Origin: Luteolibacter sp. SL250
Lineage (GTDB): Bacteria > Verrucomicrobiota > Verrucomicrobiia > Verrucomicrobiales > Akkermansiaceae
Reading direction: 5' to 3'
Assembly: GCF_026625605.1 (NCBI RefSeq)
Contig: NZ_CP113054.1
Coordinates: forward strand, 558,001-622,000
DNA: 64,000 nucleotides
The notes under the pieces were generated by a model, which made no database searches, was not told where the DNA came from, and was given only the letters and a program-made list of their open reading frames with translations. The translations under genes were made by a program, and so were the position numbers. Shown one piece after another: positions 1 to 8,430 of the stretch (positions are counted from its first letter, which is position 1; each line of letters opens with the position of its first letter).

Positions 1-474
1 GCTGTAGCCGAGGTGCGGGTTCAGCTCGATCCAGGCAAAGGGCGCCCAGCGGAGGCCCACATGGAGGTCGACGTTGCCCAGGTTCTGGTCGCCGAGGTTG
101 CCGAAGTCCAGGTCGGTGTACTTGTAGCCGATGCCGTAGTAGACATCCAGAGTGTCAGCCAGCGGAAGGGCGCCGCCGAAGCCTGCCTCAAGACGCCACA
201 GGTCGGCGTCGAAGTTGACGCCACCGAGCGTCTCGGTGCGGATTTCGCCGTTCTCATAGCGGACATAGCCGAAGAAGTTCTCAGTGAACTCGAAGCGGGC
301 GTTCACGAAGAAGCCTTCGGTGTCGAGCTCATCGTCCAGAGCGAACAAGGTCGCATATTCCCTGGGGAGGTCCGCTTTGCCGTTGAGGTAGCCGATGTCG
401 ATGTTCGTGTAGTTGAACTCGGTGGCCATCGCGGAGGTGGTCATCAGGGAGGCGAGCAAGAATGCTTTCTTCAT
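1..474 (-). CDS. Outer-membrane beta-barrel protein, N-terminal 158 residues (runs off window)
   Basis: The reading frame starts with ATG at 474 and remains open to base 1, so the C-terminus is outside the window. Residues 1-17 form a cleavable signal peptide (MKKAFLLASLMTTSAMA). The mature part alternates short amphipathic strands rich in Tyr, Phe and Gly (FGYVRY, DVYYGIGYKY, VDLHVGLRWAPF), the pattern of a small outer-membrane beta-barrel of the OmpW/OmpX-like type. It probably sits in the outer membrane; substrate or role cannot be read from the sequence. The gene stands alone, with an AT-rich upstream region at about 545-655 that probably contains its promoter. The family-level call is fairly safe. 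Confidence 0.75.
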   Translation of the reverse strand, partial: MKKAFLLASLMTTSAMATEFNYTNIDIGYLNGKADLPREYATLFALDDELDTEGFFVNARFEFTENFFGYVRYENGEIRTETLGGVNFDADLWRLEAGFGGALPLADTLDVYYGIGYKYTDLDFGNLGDQNLGNVDLHVGLRWAPFAWIELNPHLGYS

Positions 475-603
475 GTACAGTCGGGTCTTTGGATGGGGGT
501 TGGAAATCCCACGGCAACGGGCGGCGGGAGGATTCGGATCTTACCCTGCATCTAACAGATATGTCCAACATCTATTCGATCATAAATTGCTCATTTTACG
601 TCA

Positions 604-654
604 CTTGTCGCTCTCATGACTAAAAATTTCACGAGAGCGTCGCAAGGTTTTTTG
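604..654. terminator. Stem-loop with a T-tract between divergently placed genes
   Basis: Bases 604-619 and 629-646 form an imperfect hairpin (CGCTCTCATGA pairs with TCACGAGAGCG, plus CTTG/CAAG at the base), followed on the + strand by six T residues. No gene reads into it on the + strand. On the - strand it lies just after the VWA gene, so it may end that transcript despite lacking a T-run in that direction. Confidence 0.3.
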
Positions 655-676
655 AGATTCTCCCCAGTATGATGCT

Positions 677-1750
677 TCACCGCCCGGCTTTGCGGATCTT
701 CCCGTCCTTGCCGACGATGGTGAAGGATCCTCCGGTGCGTTTGGCGAGATCGGCCATGGGTTCTTCCGCGCCGGGTTCCATCATGGCGACGGTGTTGATG
801 GTCACCTTGCGCGCCTTTGCCTTCGCGGCGATGCCGCGGGTGAGCCGCATCATGTCCCGCTGCTCCATCACGCCGTCAGTCATGAAGAAGACGACGTCCG
901 GCGGTGGGTTCATGGCGATGGCCATTTCCAGCGGTCCTTCCCAGTCGGTGCCACCGATGGTCTTCACGTCATCCACCAGCGACAGGGTGCGTTTCACCTC
1001 GGAAGGCTTCGCATCCAGCCAGGGAACGTCCATCATGGGGCCGCGGTGGGTCCATTCCCACATGCTCTTGGAATCCCACTGGTACGTTTTGCCGCGTGAC
1101 GTGACGGTCCCGCCGCTCACCTCATCCCCCGGCAGCCAGACGGGGCCGGAGAAGCAGATGACGGAGTAGCGGGTGGTGGTGGGGAGTGCCTTGAGGGCCT
1201 TGGTGAGTTCGGAACGCATCAGTGCATCCTTCTCACCCGCCATGGTGACGGAGAAGTCGAGCACGTAGGCGATGCGGGATGCCGGGCGCAGGTTGTCGAT
1301 GGTGAAGATGACAGGGCCGGCGCCACCACCGGCCACCTGCATGCCACCGTCACCGCCGAGGGTGCCGGAGAGGTTGCCTCCCGGCTCTATCCCTCCGCCG
1401 GAAGCGAAGCTGATGGAGCCGAGCGCGCTCAGTCCGGCCATGGTCTCCGGTTCCGGCAAAGTGAAAGAGGTCGCGGCGCCCACGGCTGCAACGCGGGAAA
1501 GGTCCGGACGGGCGAGTGCCTCCCGCTGCTTGCGGGCGGCTGTCTTTTCGCCCGCTGGCGGCCCGCCTGGATTTCCAAAGCGGACGTCGGCCCTGGTTTC
1601 CTGCTCCGGAATCACCTGGAGAATCCACACCACGCCGACGGCGAGCAAGGCGCCATGGATGGCGATGGAGGTGATGAGAGATCCTCCTCCAAGTCTGGAG
1701 CGGAGGGATTCGCGGGCGGGTTCCGGATGATCGGGGTTTTCCTGTGTCAT
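677..1750 (-). CDS. VWA-domain protein with N-terminal membrane anchor
   Basis: This 357-residue protein has a proline-rich cytoplasmic N-terminus, one transmembrane helix at about residues 24-46, a charged Ala/Gly-rich linker, and a C-terminal von Willebrand factor A domain. The domain begins at IAYVLDFSVTM, a degenerate MIDAS motif (DxSxT), and continues with GGTDWEG and VVFFMTDG, which supply the later metal-site Thr and Asp. Such proteins are common in Verrucomicrobiota and Planctomycetes, often near ExbB/ExbD-type genes, but none is adjacent here. The frame could begin upstream as far as 2038, but that would overlap the divergent PEP-CTERM gene; ATG 1750 is preferred and gives a normal anchor topology. 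Function unknown. Confidence 0.75.
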   Translation of the reverse strand: MTQENPDHPEPARESLRSRLGGGSLITSIAIHGALLAVGVVWILQVIPEQETRADVRFGNPGGPPAGEKTAARKQREALARPDLSRVAAVGAATSFTLPEPETMAGLSALGSISFASGGGIEPGGNLSGTLGGDGGMQVAGGGAGPVIFTIDNLRPASRIAYVLDFSVTMAGEKDALMRSELTKALKALPTTTRYSVICFSGPVWLPGDEVSGGTVTSRGKTYQWDSKSMWEWTHRGPMMDVPWLDAKPSEVKRTLSLVDDVKTIGGTDWEGPLEMAIAMNPPPDVVFFMTDGVMEQRDMMRLTRGIAAKAKARKVTINTVAMMEPGAEEPMADLAKRTGGSFTIVGKDGKIRKAGR

Positions 1751-1946
1751 GGGTTTTGGGGTTCCAGTCAGCAACGGCCAAGGGGGGATTATCTTAGGGT
1801 CGCAACCTTTCATCCCGGCCGGTGGATCCGCGGTGACCGGAGCGCCCGGATTTTTTTGAGGAATTTTGTCCGATTTTTCGTCCGCTTGTTCTATTTCCAT
1901 AGACTCGGCATGTTCCCATGCCCGAATCATAAACCCCCGCCTTCCG

Positions 1947-2666
1947 ATGATCCCCAAAACCCCGCTATCCCTCATCGTCCCGTGCCTTCTCGCCGCCGCA
2001 TCATGCGCATCCGCGACGGTTGTCTTTCCGTTCGACAACTCCGGCGGCGGCTACCGGGCCGCCAGCTCCATCGGTTGGAACACGTATCATCTCAATGGAA
2101 CGACCGTCACGGACCTCACCAACACGGCGCCGAACGGAGACACGGGCAGCGTCAATCAGATCGGAATCGGGAATTCCAACGGGGTGGGTGGCACGTTGAG
2201 TTACCTTTTCTCGATCAGCGATGGCACCAACCAGCGGTTTGCCGCCGTGGAGTCCGTCTCCCTGCCGGCCACCACCAGCGTGACCTGGCAGATGGGAAAC
2301 AACTCCAACTCAACCACGGTGAGTTTGATCGTCCAGTCGGCCGGAACCTGGTATGCCACCCAGTCGGCCTATTCGACGGCCGTCACCAGCCTGGCCCAGT
2401 TCCAGGGGACGGGGGGATCCGCGACACCCATCAGCGTGGATTTCAGCACGGCCACATGGTTTTCCTATGATCTGGACACGATGGTCGTGGGATCGACGGG
2501 AGTGGCCCTGCCCTCCGGTGATCTCACCGGCGTGGGGTTCCACATATTCAACGCGGCGGACAATGCCGTCACCCGACTGGACAACCTCACCATCATACCG
2601 GAGCCATCGGTCGCCTTGTTGGGAGCTTTTGCGGGACTTGGCCTGGCGGTCCGCCGCCGCCGCTGA
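1947..2666 (+). CDS. PEP-CTERM sorting domain protein
   Basis: This 239-residue exported protein has a signal peptide (residues 1-23, ending CASA), a Ser/Thr/Asn-rich beta-type body, and a C-terminal PEP-CTERM tail: the IPEPS motif, a hydrophobic helix (VALLGAFAGLGLAV), and a terminal RRRRR cluster. In known systems this tail is recognised by an exosortase, which anchors or releases the protein at the outer surface, usually together with exopolysaccharide. No exosortase is present in the window. The body resembles the plain single-domain PEP-CTERM proteins that are numerous in Verrucomicrobiota. ATG 1947 was chosen because it puts the signal peptide at the N-terminus; the frame extends upstream to 1866 without one. 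Confidence 0.85.
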   Translation: MIPKTPLSLIVPCLLAAASCASATVVFPFDNSGGGYRAASSIGWNTYHLNGTTVTDLTNTAPNGDTGSVNQIGIGNSNGVGGTLSYLFSISDGTNQRFAAVESVSLPATTSVTWQMGNNSNSTTVSLIVQSAGTWYATQSAYSTAVTSLAQFQGTGGSATPISVDFSTATWFSYDLDTMVVGSTGVALPSGDLTGVGFHIFNAADNAVTRLDNLTIIPEPSVALLGAFAGLGLAVRRRR

Positions 2667-2714
2667 ATACCATGGGAAGATTGACTTCCTCCATGGCGGG
2701 CGGTTGATGGAGGC

Positions 2715-2904
2715 ATGCTGAAAAGCCTGCACATCCGTGGCTACCGCTCGCTGCGGGACTTCCGCCTGAGGCTGGGACGCTGCGCTTTTTTGCCTATCCG
2801 GCGCGCTGCTGACGGAGGAGCTGCCGCTATTTCTGGTGCTCAATCAACCGGAGACGAGCCTGCATGAAGCGACAGGGCGCAGAGTATGGGCGCTTGCGGA
2901 TTAA
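2715..2904 (+). pseudogene. Relic of an AAA-family ATPase (internal deletion)
   Basis: The first 21 codons from ATG 2715 read MLKSLHIRGYRSLRDFRLRL, the typical start of a RecF/SMC-like AAA ATPase. The frame then loses similarity and stops at about 2866. In another + frame, bases 2806-2904 read LLTEELPLFLVLNQPETSLH and end ALAD-stop; this matches the Walker B region (LVLNEPETSLHP) of the same family with Glu replaced by Gln. The middle of a gene normally about 1.1 kb long, including Walker A, is missing. The simplest reading is a large internal deletion followed by decay. Confidence 0.6.
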
Positions 2905-3187
2905 ATTACTAAATTGCCTAATTTAATAATTTAATGGTTGACGGATGGTCGATCCGTCGCTTTGTTTGCGCCGTCGCCCGGTTCACCGCAGTGACGCACC
3001 CCAACCGCCACGTTCAATGAAACGCTCCTTCAAGTCCGACCACTCCACGCCCTCCGCAGCGGCCTGGATGTGTCGATGTGCTTGAAGCCGGGTCCGCGGC
3101 ACCTTCGCCGCCCGCCCATCCCTTTTCCCGAGGAACTTTTCCTCACACCCGTTTTCCGGGGATTCCATGGTTAGTCAGCGTGATTGG
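2905..3187. other. Intergenic region, AT-rich start and a short uncertain ORF
   Basis: Bases 2900-2936 are AT-rich and carry repeated AATTTAAT-like words. A small hairpin follows at 2940-2958 (GACGGAT, loop GGTCG, ATCCGTC). On the - strand 2983-3168 is an open frame of 61 codons rich in Arg, Lys and Glu; I recognise no family and see no ribosome site, so it is not called as a gene. The region lies between two gene relics and may itself be eroded coding sequence. Confidence 0.4.
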
Positions 3188-3188
3188 A

Positions 3189-3217
3189 GATCCGCCCCGG
3201 TGACCCCGGGGCGGATC
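3189..3217 (+). terminator. GC-rich hairpin upstream of the haloperoxidase relic
   Basis: GATCCGCCCCGG (3189-3200) is followed by a 5-base loop and its exact complement CCGGGGCGGATC (3206-3217), a perfect 12-bp stem. No T-run follows on either strand, so it may be a factor-assisted terminator or a leftover REP-like palindrome rather than an intrinsic terminator. Confidence 0.4.
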
Positions 3218-3271
3218 CTCCAACAAAGCCGGAACCCACCTCTGTTTCCTGAACCTTTTTAATCCTGTTTT

Positions 3272-3820
3272 ATGAACCTTCCCTCTTTCCAATTCCTCCA
3301 ACTTACCGAGTCCTCCGTCACCACCATTTCTTCACCGAAGCTCGACCTGATTGCGCGGACGTGGGAGCACATCGCCAGCCGCTACCTCCGCCGTCTGGAG
3401 TCCAACCGCATCCTCGCCGGGCGCGTCCGCTCGATCCGTCTGCTGGCGGTACATGACGCGATCCACGCGGTGATCGATCCGGGAAATGGCCACATCTACA
3501 AGAGTCCGTCCGAGGGCTACACCACGGAGGCGGCGTTCGCGGCGGCGGTCCGTGCGTCCCATGACGTGCTTGTGTCCGTGTTTGGTGATGCGGCCAGCAT
3601 CAGCGACCTCGGCCACCTGCTGGAGGAAAGCCTGGCGCTTGTCGGCAACGACATCGAAAAGGCAGCGGGTGAAACCAGCGGGACGGAGAGCGCGGCGGCC
3701 TATCTCCAGGCCTTCGCACCGTTGCTGGTGAACCACCACACGGCGGTGCGCAGGGCACCCGCGCTCCGTCCGGTGTCATCGCGGGAACCCGCAGGGGCCG
3801 GTTGGCGCAGGTCCGCGTGA
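3272..3820 (+). pseudogene. Truncated vanadium-dependent haloperoxidase-like protein
   Basis: The 182-residue frame resembles the N-terminal alpha-helical part of bacterial vanadium-dependent haloperoxidases: ARTWEHIA, then RLLAVHDAIHAVIDP (compare family patterns such as AxVHAAMYDAVxAIDP), then a helix AAVRASHDVLVSVF. Full-length members exceed 400 residues and bind vanadate through Lys, Arg and His residues in the C-terminal PAP2-like half. That half is absent: after about residue 155 the protein becomes an Arg/Ala/Pro-rich tail and stops. It probably is a decayed fragment and cannot be catalytic. There is no recognisable signal peptide. The call rests on the helix pattern only and needs a profile search. 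Confidence 0.5.
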
Positions 3821-3904
3821 CGTGGAAATGGCTCCAACCTCCGTCCGAGGCTTTCACCCGGTGGTGGAGGCTTCGTTCGGGGGTTGTGTCTCTTTTCCGG
3901 GAAA

Positions 3905-4948
3905 TCAGCTGTTCTTCACCCGGTCCCACTCCTTCGTCCACAGAGGCAGCTTGTCCCCGAGGTCGGCGATGGGTTCGCACTTGGCGAAGACGGCATCCGG
4001 CGGGAACAGCACCTCGCTGCCGCGGAAGTCCTCCGTCAGGTGGGAATAGGCTGCGGAGTTCGGCGCGCGGTAGCCGATGGACTCCATGTTTTCCGCCGCG
4101 ATCTCCGGTCCGCTCACGAAGTCGATGAACTGGTGGGCGAGCGCGGTGTTCTTCGCTTCCTTCGGGATGCAGAGGTCGTCGCAGGAGAAGGCGGTTCCTT
4201 CCTCCGGGATGAAAATGCGCATGTCCTCATTCTCATCCGCCGCCTGCATGAGGTCACCCGCGTAGCCCTGGACGAGGAAGAACTCACCGGAGGCGATGCC
4301 GGACTTGTATTGCTCGTTCTCGAACTTCGCGATGTTCTTCTTCCAGGCGATGGCAATGTCGGCGGCCTTCGCGAGCTGCTCCGGATCGGTGGAGTTCAGT
4401 GATTGGCCGAGCACCTTGAGCGCGGCGCCGAGGACCTCCCGCATGTCATCCAGCAGGGTGATGCGTCCTTTCAGGTCCGCCCGGTCGAGGATGGTCCAAC
4501 TGTGCTTCGCGTCGCTGACTTTCGAGGCCAGGTAGCTGAGGCAGGTGGGGGCCGTCATGTAGGGGACGGAGATCTCCATCTTCGGGTCGAGCGCCTTGGA
4601 GAGATAGGTGGCGTCGATGTTCTTCAGGTTGGGGAGCAGCGCGTGGTCCAGCGGCTGTAGCAGGCCCTTCCGCTTCAGCGCCTGCACGGCGTAGGAGGAG
4701 GGGACCAGCAGGTCGTAGCCGGAAGCGCCCGCATCCAGCTTCGCGAGCATCGCCTCGTTGGAATCGAAGGTGTCGATCACCACGCGGCAGTTGTGGGCTT
4801 TCTCGAACTTCTCCTTCACCTCCGGTTTCAGGTAGTCGGACCAGGTGAAGATGGTGAGAGTCTGCGCGCCTCCGCTTTTCTTGCAGGAAGGGAGGGTGGA
4901 GAGGGCGGCGAAAGCGGCGGACGAAGCGATGAATCGGCGGCGGTTCAT
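3905..4948 (-). CDS. potD: Spermidine/putrescine ABC transporter substrate-binding lipoprotein
   Basis: This 347-residue periplasmic binding protein captures polyamines for the adjacent permease. The N-terminus combines a twin-arginine-like motif (NRRRFIASS) with a lipobox (LPSC, Cys22), so it is probably a lipoprotein exported by Tat. The mature part starts LTIFTWSDYLKPEV, the classic PotD/PotF opening, followed by the DTFDSNEAMLAKL and YDLLVPSSYAV signatures. It is the last gene of potA-potB-potC-potD. ATG 4948 is chosen over an upstream GTG at 4999, because it places the signal peptide correctly and leaves a 51-base gap after potC. The specificity (spermidine or putrescine) is not determined. 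Confidence 0.9.
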   Translation of the reverse strand: MNRRRFIASSAAFAALSTLPSCKKSGGAQTLTIFTWSDYLKPEVKEKFEKAHNCRVVIDTFDSNEAMLAKLDAGASGYDLLVPSSYAVQALKRKGLLQPLDHALLPNLKNIDATYLSKALDPKMEISVPYMTAPTCLSYLASKVSDAKHSWTILDRADLKGRITLLDDMREVLGAALKVLGQSLNSTDPEQLAKAADIAIAWKKNIAKFENEQYKSGIASGEFFLVQGYAGDLMQAADENEDMRIFIPEEGTAFSCDDLCIPKEAKNTALAHQFIDFVSGPEIAAENMESIGYRAPNSAAYSHLTEDFRGSEVLFPPDAVFAKCEPIADLGDKLPLWTKEWDRVKNS

Positions 4949-4999
4949 GGTGTTAGGGCGATATAGCATCAGGGGATGAAAGTGGAGCAGGAAACGCAC

Positions 5000-5779
5000 C
5001 TAATTTTCCACCGGCCTCCGCAGCAACCGGTGGGAAAGGGCGACGGCGGCGAAGGTGACCACCAGCATGAGGGAGGAGAGCGCGTTGATGACCGGTAGGT
5101 CCTTGCTCTTTTTGATCATGGAATAGACCAGCGTTGGCAGGGTGTCCGCGCCGGGGCCTTTGACGAAGAAGGTGACCACGTAGTCGTCGATGGAAAGGGT
5201 GAAGGCGAGCAGTCCGCCGGCGAGGATGCCCGGGGCGAGCAGCGGCAGGGCCACTTTCGTGAAGGTCTGGATGCGCGATGCGCCGAGGTCCCGGGCGGCC
5301 TCCAGCAGGGTGAAGTCAAAGCCCTCCAGCCGGGCCAGCACCACCAGGGTGACGTAGCTCATGCAGAAGGTGATGTGGGCCAGCGTGATGGTGGACATGC
5401 TGAGGTCCACGCCGAGGGCGATGAACAGCAGCAGCAGGCTCATCCCCATCAGGATGTCCGGGATCACCAGCGGCACGGTGACCAGCAGGCGGTGGGCATC
5501 CTGCAGGCGGGAGCGGTGGCGGTGCAGCGCGAAGGCGGCGGCGGTGCCCAGCACCATGGATGCGATGGCGGAGAGGACGGCGATTTTCAGAGAAGTGCCC
5601 AGCGCGGTGATGATGTCATCCCTTTCCGCGAGGCGTTCATACCACCGGAGCGAGAATCCCTGCCACTTCGCGGCGAAGCGCGACGAGTTGAAGGAGTTCA
5701 CCACCAGACCCAAGATGGGCAGGTAGAGGAACACCATCACGAAGATGGTGACGAGAAGCGGGGCGCGGCTCTTTCTCAT
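5000..5779 (-). CDS. potC: Spermidine/putrescine ABC transporter permease PotC
   Basis: This 259-residue inner-membrane permease has six predicted helices and the MetI-type permease loop EAARDLGASRIQTFTKVALP, which contacts the ATPase. It pairs with PotB to form the channel. Its ATG overlaps the potB stop codon in an ATGA arrangement (5776-5779), a sign of translational coupling. Length and motif order fit PotC of the PotABCD family. The N-terminus is short, with the first helix at about residues 8-30, as usual for this subunit. Confidence 0.92.
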   Translation of the reverse strand: MRKSRAPLLVTIFVMVFLYLPILGLVVNSFNSSRFAAKWQGFSLRWYERLAERDDIITALGTSLKIAVLSAIASMVLGTAAAFALHRHRSRLQDAHRLLVTVPLVIPDILMGMSLLLLFIALGVDLSMSTITLAHITFCMSYVTLVVLARLEGFDFTLLEAARDLGASRIQTFTKVALPLLAPGILAGGLLAFTLSIDDYVVTFFVKGPGADTLPTLVYSMIKKSKDLPVINALSSLMLVVTFAAVALSHRLLRRPVEN

Positions 5780-6603
5780 GCTTCCCTCCTTTTCCGTTTC
5801 AGGGCCATGGGGGCCATCACCAGCAGGGTGAGGGCGGCGGAGAGCGCGGCGGCCTGGGGCAGGTTCCTGTCGCTGAAGTTCCGCTGGGCGATCTTGTTGC
5901 CGATCATCTGTGAATCCGCGCCGCCCACCATGTCCGGCACCACGTAGGAGCCCAGCATGGGGATGAAGATGACGATGAAGGCGGTGACGAGTCCCTGCCG
6001 GATGCCGGGGAGGAAGACGGAGGTGAAAGCGGTCACCGCCTTCGCTCCCAGATCACGGGCGGCGTCCAGCAGGCCGAAGTCGAATTTTTCCGCCGCGGCG
6101 AAGAGCGGCAGGATGGCGAAGGGCAGGTAGGTGTAGATGCTCACCAGGATGACGGCGAACGGTCCGCCAAGCAGCCGGTCGTTCTCCCCGAGCAGGCCGG
6201 TCGCGCGCAGCGTTTCCGCCAGCCAGCCCTGGGCATGGAGGATCTGCTGCCAGGCGAAGACGCGGATGACGAAATTCGTCCAGAACGGGACGATCACCAG
6301 CAGCAGCATGCGCGCCCGCCACGCCGGGCCCATCCGCGCCATGGCGTAGGCGACGGGGAGTGCGAACAGCAGGCATAGGGCGGTGACGACGGCGCTCACC
6401 CAGACCGTCCGCCAGAGCAGGACGAGGTAAGACGGATCGAGCAAGGCGCGGACCGCATCCAGGCTCCAGCCGGAGCCGACCTCGCCGCCATGGGCCGCCG
6501 GTTTGAAAGCGATGGCGAAGATCATCACCAGTGGGACGAGCACGAACGCCGTGAGCCAGAGGAAGCTCGGCGCGCTGTCCAGCCACTCGCGGGTGCGTCT
6601 CAT
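5776..6603 (-). CDS. potB: Spermidine/putrescine ABC transporter permease PotB
   Basis: This 275-residue inner-membrane permease has six helices and carries the EAA-type loop LDAARDLGAKAVTAFTSVFLP, followed by the periplasmic segment VPDMVGGADSQMIGN, which is highly characteristic of PotB. The start ATG at 6603 overlaps the end of potA as ATGA. The frame stays open upstream to 6702, inside potA, but those residues do not resemble a permease. With PotC it forms the transmembrane pore of the polyamine importer. Confidence 0.92.
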   Translation of the reverse strand: MRRTREWLDSAPSFLWLTAFVLVPLVMIFAIAFKPAAHGGEVGSGWSLDAVRALLDPSYLVLLWRTVWVSAVVTALCLLFALPVAYAMARMGPAWRARMLLLVIVPFWTNFVIRVFAWQQILHAQGWLAETLRATGLLGENDRLLGGPFAVILVSIYTYLPFAILPLFAAAEKFDFGLLDAARDLGAKAVTAFTSVFLPGIRQGLVTAFIVIFIPMLGSYVVPDMVGGADSQMIGNKIAQRNFSDRNLPQAAALSAALTLLVMAPMALKRKRREA

Positions 6604-7736
6604 GCTTCCGGCAGGGTCAGCAGGTTCTCGTCCTCCTCGCGGTATTGCTCCAACAGGTAGCCATCGTTCGCATGCCAGCGCAGCCAGACTTCGTCGCCCC
6701 ATTTCGGAGGCGTTTCATCGAGCAGGAAGTTCCGGTGCTGGACCTCCGCGCAGAGCCTCAGTTCGCCGCAGCGGACCCAGTAGCGGGTGTGGGAGCCGAA
6801 GTAGATCACGTCTTCAATCTTTCCCCGGACGCTGTTCTCCAGCGGCGAGTCCGCGGGCTTCGCGCAGGCGACCATGATCTTCTCCGGGCGCAGGGAAAGG
6901 TGGACGCGGTCGCCCGCGCGGACGGGCTTGTCGTTGTCGATGATGATGGTGCCCAGCCCGTCCACGCCGCAGCGGGAGAAGCTGGAGTCGATCACACAGG
7001 TGACCTTTCCCTCGATGAAGTTCGTGTCGCCGATGAACGCGGCGACGAACGAACTACGGGGAGTTTCGTAGATTTCGGCGGGTGGTCCGATCTGTTCGAT
7101 GCGGCCCTTGTTCATCACCGCGATGCGGTCGGAGAAGGACATCGCCTCGCCCTGGTCATGGGTGACGTAGATGAAGGTGATGCCCACCTCGTCATGGATG
7201 GCGTCCAGCTCCACCAGCAGGCGCTGGCGCAACTTCAGGTCCAGCGCGGCCAGCGGCTCGTCCAGCAGGAGGACCTGCGGCTTGTTCACCAGCGCGCGGG
7301 CGATGGCCACGCGCTGCTTCTGGCCGCCGGAAAGCTGGGCGGGCTTCTTGTCCGCGTGGGCGGAAAGGTCCACCAGCGCCAGCATGCGGTCCACCTCCCG
7401 TTTGATCTCCGCCGCCGGGCGCTTCGCGATCTTCGGCCCGAAGCCGATGTTGTCCCGCACGCTGAGGTGGGGGAACAGCGCATAGTTCTGGAAGACGGTG
7501 TTCACAGGCCGCTGCTCCGGCGGCAGGTGGGTGATATCCTTTCCATCGAGGAGGATCCTTCCGCTGTCCGGCGTTTCGAAGCCCGCCGCCATCCGCAGCA
7601 GGGTGGTCTTCCCGCACCCCGACGGACCGAGCAGGGAGAAGCTCTCCCCCTTGCCGATCTCCAGCGTCACATCGGCAACGGCGGTGAACGAGCCGAAGCG
7701 GCGGGTGACGTTCTCGAAGATCAGGTGGCCGGGCAT
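6600..7736 (-). CDS. potA: Spermidine/putrescine ABC transporter ATPase PotA
   Basis: This 378-residue cytoplasmic ATPase powers polyamine import. It has Walker A GPSGCGKT at residues 37-44, the Q-loop at [10 protein letters not shown], the LSGGQ signature at 135-139, Walker B LLLDEP at 156-161 and an H-loop at VTHDQGEA. The C-terminal third is a TOBE-type regulatory domain with the SLRPEKI motif typical of PotA/MalK-like proteins. It is the first gene of the operon. The start at 7736 lies about 60 bases from the divergent transposase gene, so the operon promoter must be in or near that short gap. Confidence 0.93.
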   Translation of the reverse strand: MPGHLIFENVTRRFGSFTAVADVTLEIGKGESFSLLGPSGCGKTTLLRMAAGFETPDSGRILLDGKDITHLPPEQRPVNTVFQNYALFPHLSVRDNIGFGPKIAKRPAAEIKREVDRMLALVDLSAHADKKPAQLSGGQKQRVAIARALVNKPQVLLLDEPLAALDLKLRQRLLVELDAIHDEVGITFIYVTHDQGEAMSFSDRIAVMNKGRIEQIGPPAEIYETPRSSFVAAFIGDTNFIEGKVTCVIDSSFSRCGVDGLGTIIIDNDKPVRAGDRVHLSLRPEKIMVACAKPADSPLENSVRGKIEDVIYFGSHTRYWVRCGELRLCAEVQHRNFLLDETPPKWGDEVWLRWHANDGYLLEQYREEDENLLTLPEA

Positions 7737-7789
7737 TTTATGCGGGTAATGCAGCAGATTCCGCTCCCGCTGGAAACCTGGTTTTTGAT

Positions 7790-7796
7790 AGGAGGT
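7790..7796 (+). promoter_or_regulatory. Strong Shine-Dalgarno sequence of the transposase gene
   Basis: AGGAGGT lies a few bases before ATG 7801, an optimal spacing. It is worth noting because almost no other gene in the window shows a recognisable ribosome-binding site; it also fixes the transposase start. Confidence 0.7.
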
Positions 7797-7800
7797 TGGG

Positions 7801-8430
7801 ATGGGCCAGAAAGGATGGTATTCGCGGGGTTATCTGCCGCATCTGGATGTGGTTGGGGAGATCCAGGCGGTGACGTTCCGGCTGGGTGATGCTCTTCCTT
7901 CATCGATCATTGAGAGATGGCGGAAGGAAATCGCTGGGAGCGCTGGTCTCCAGACCGGCGAAAGTGAGGCCGAAAGACGCCGGTCTGGAGACCAGCGCTC
8001 CCAGCGTCTCAGGCTGCTCATCGCCCGGCATGAGGACGCGGGCCATGGCAATTGCATACTGAGGGATCCCGCATGCGCTTTGATCGTCCAGAATGCGCTG
8101 CTGTTCTTCGATAACGAGCGCTACCGGCTGATGGAGTGGTGCATCATGCCCAATCACGTGCATGTCCTGATAAAGACCATGGAAGGATACTCACTCGACC
8201 AGATCGTAAGAAGCTGGAAAGGATTCACCGCTAGGAAAATCAACGGACTGAAGGGTCTCACCGGCACGCTCTGGCAGAGAGAATACCATGACCGCTACAT
8301 CCGCGATCTGGACCACCTGGCGAATGCACGGCTCTACATCAGGAACAATCCCGTGAAAGCCGGGTTATGTGGAAAGCCGGAGGAGTGGCCGTGGGGCAGC
8401 GCCGGATTCTCCGGTCATGAGCCGGTCTGA
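7801..8430 (+). CDS. REP-associated tyrosine transposase (RAYT, Y1/IS200-like)
   Basis: This 209-residue protein is a single-copy housekeeping-type relative of IS200/IS605 TnpA. The HUH metal motif is MPNHVHVL (His119, His121). The catalytic Tyr is expected in WQREYHDRYIRD (Tyr162 or Tyr166), and the NNPVKAGL and WPWGSA motifs are typical of RAYTs. Such enzymes cut and join REP palindromes. Unusually, residues about 44-69 ([10 protein letters not shown] onward) are encoded by a perfect 29-bp inverted repeat of the REP type inserted in frame, in a loop before the helix RLRLLIARHEDAGHG. The 3' end runs into another REP shared with the convergent ABC-F gene, which it overlaps by 16 bases. Confidence 0.9.
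   Translation: MGQKGWYSRGYLPHLDVVGEIQAVTFRLGDALPSSIIERWRKEIAGSAGLQTGESEAERRRSGDQRSQRLRLLIARHEDAGHGNCILRDPACALIVQNALLFFDNERYRLMEWCIMPNHVHVLIKTMEGYSLDQIVRSWKGFTARKINGLKGLTGTLWQREYHDRYIRDLDHLANARLYIRNNPVKAGLCGKPEEWPWGSAGFSGHEPV
7932..8006. repeat. REP pair (29-bp perfect inverted repeat) inside the transposase gene
   Basis: Bases 7932-7960 and 7978-8006 are exact reverse complements separated by 17 bases. Each arm contains GGTCTCCAGACC, itself able to form a small hairpin. The core matches the REP at 8421-8446 (GCCGGTCT and its complement). The pair has the layout of a BIME, two REPs facing each other, and it keeps the transposase frame open. Confidence 0.9.

Noticed and set aside
2983..3168. 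61-codon open frame on the - strand
   Set aside because: No family, no ribosome site, and it lies in a region of gene decay; kept only as part of the intergenic entry.
7932..8006. CRISPR-like repeat at the transposase gene
   Set aside because: Only two arms in inverted orientation and no regularly spaced direct repeats; this is a REP pair.
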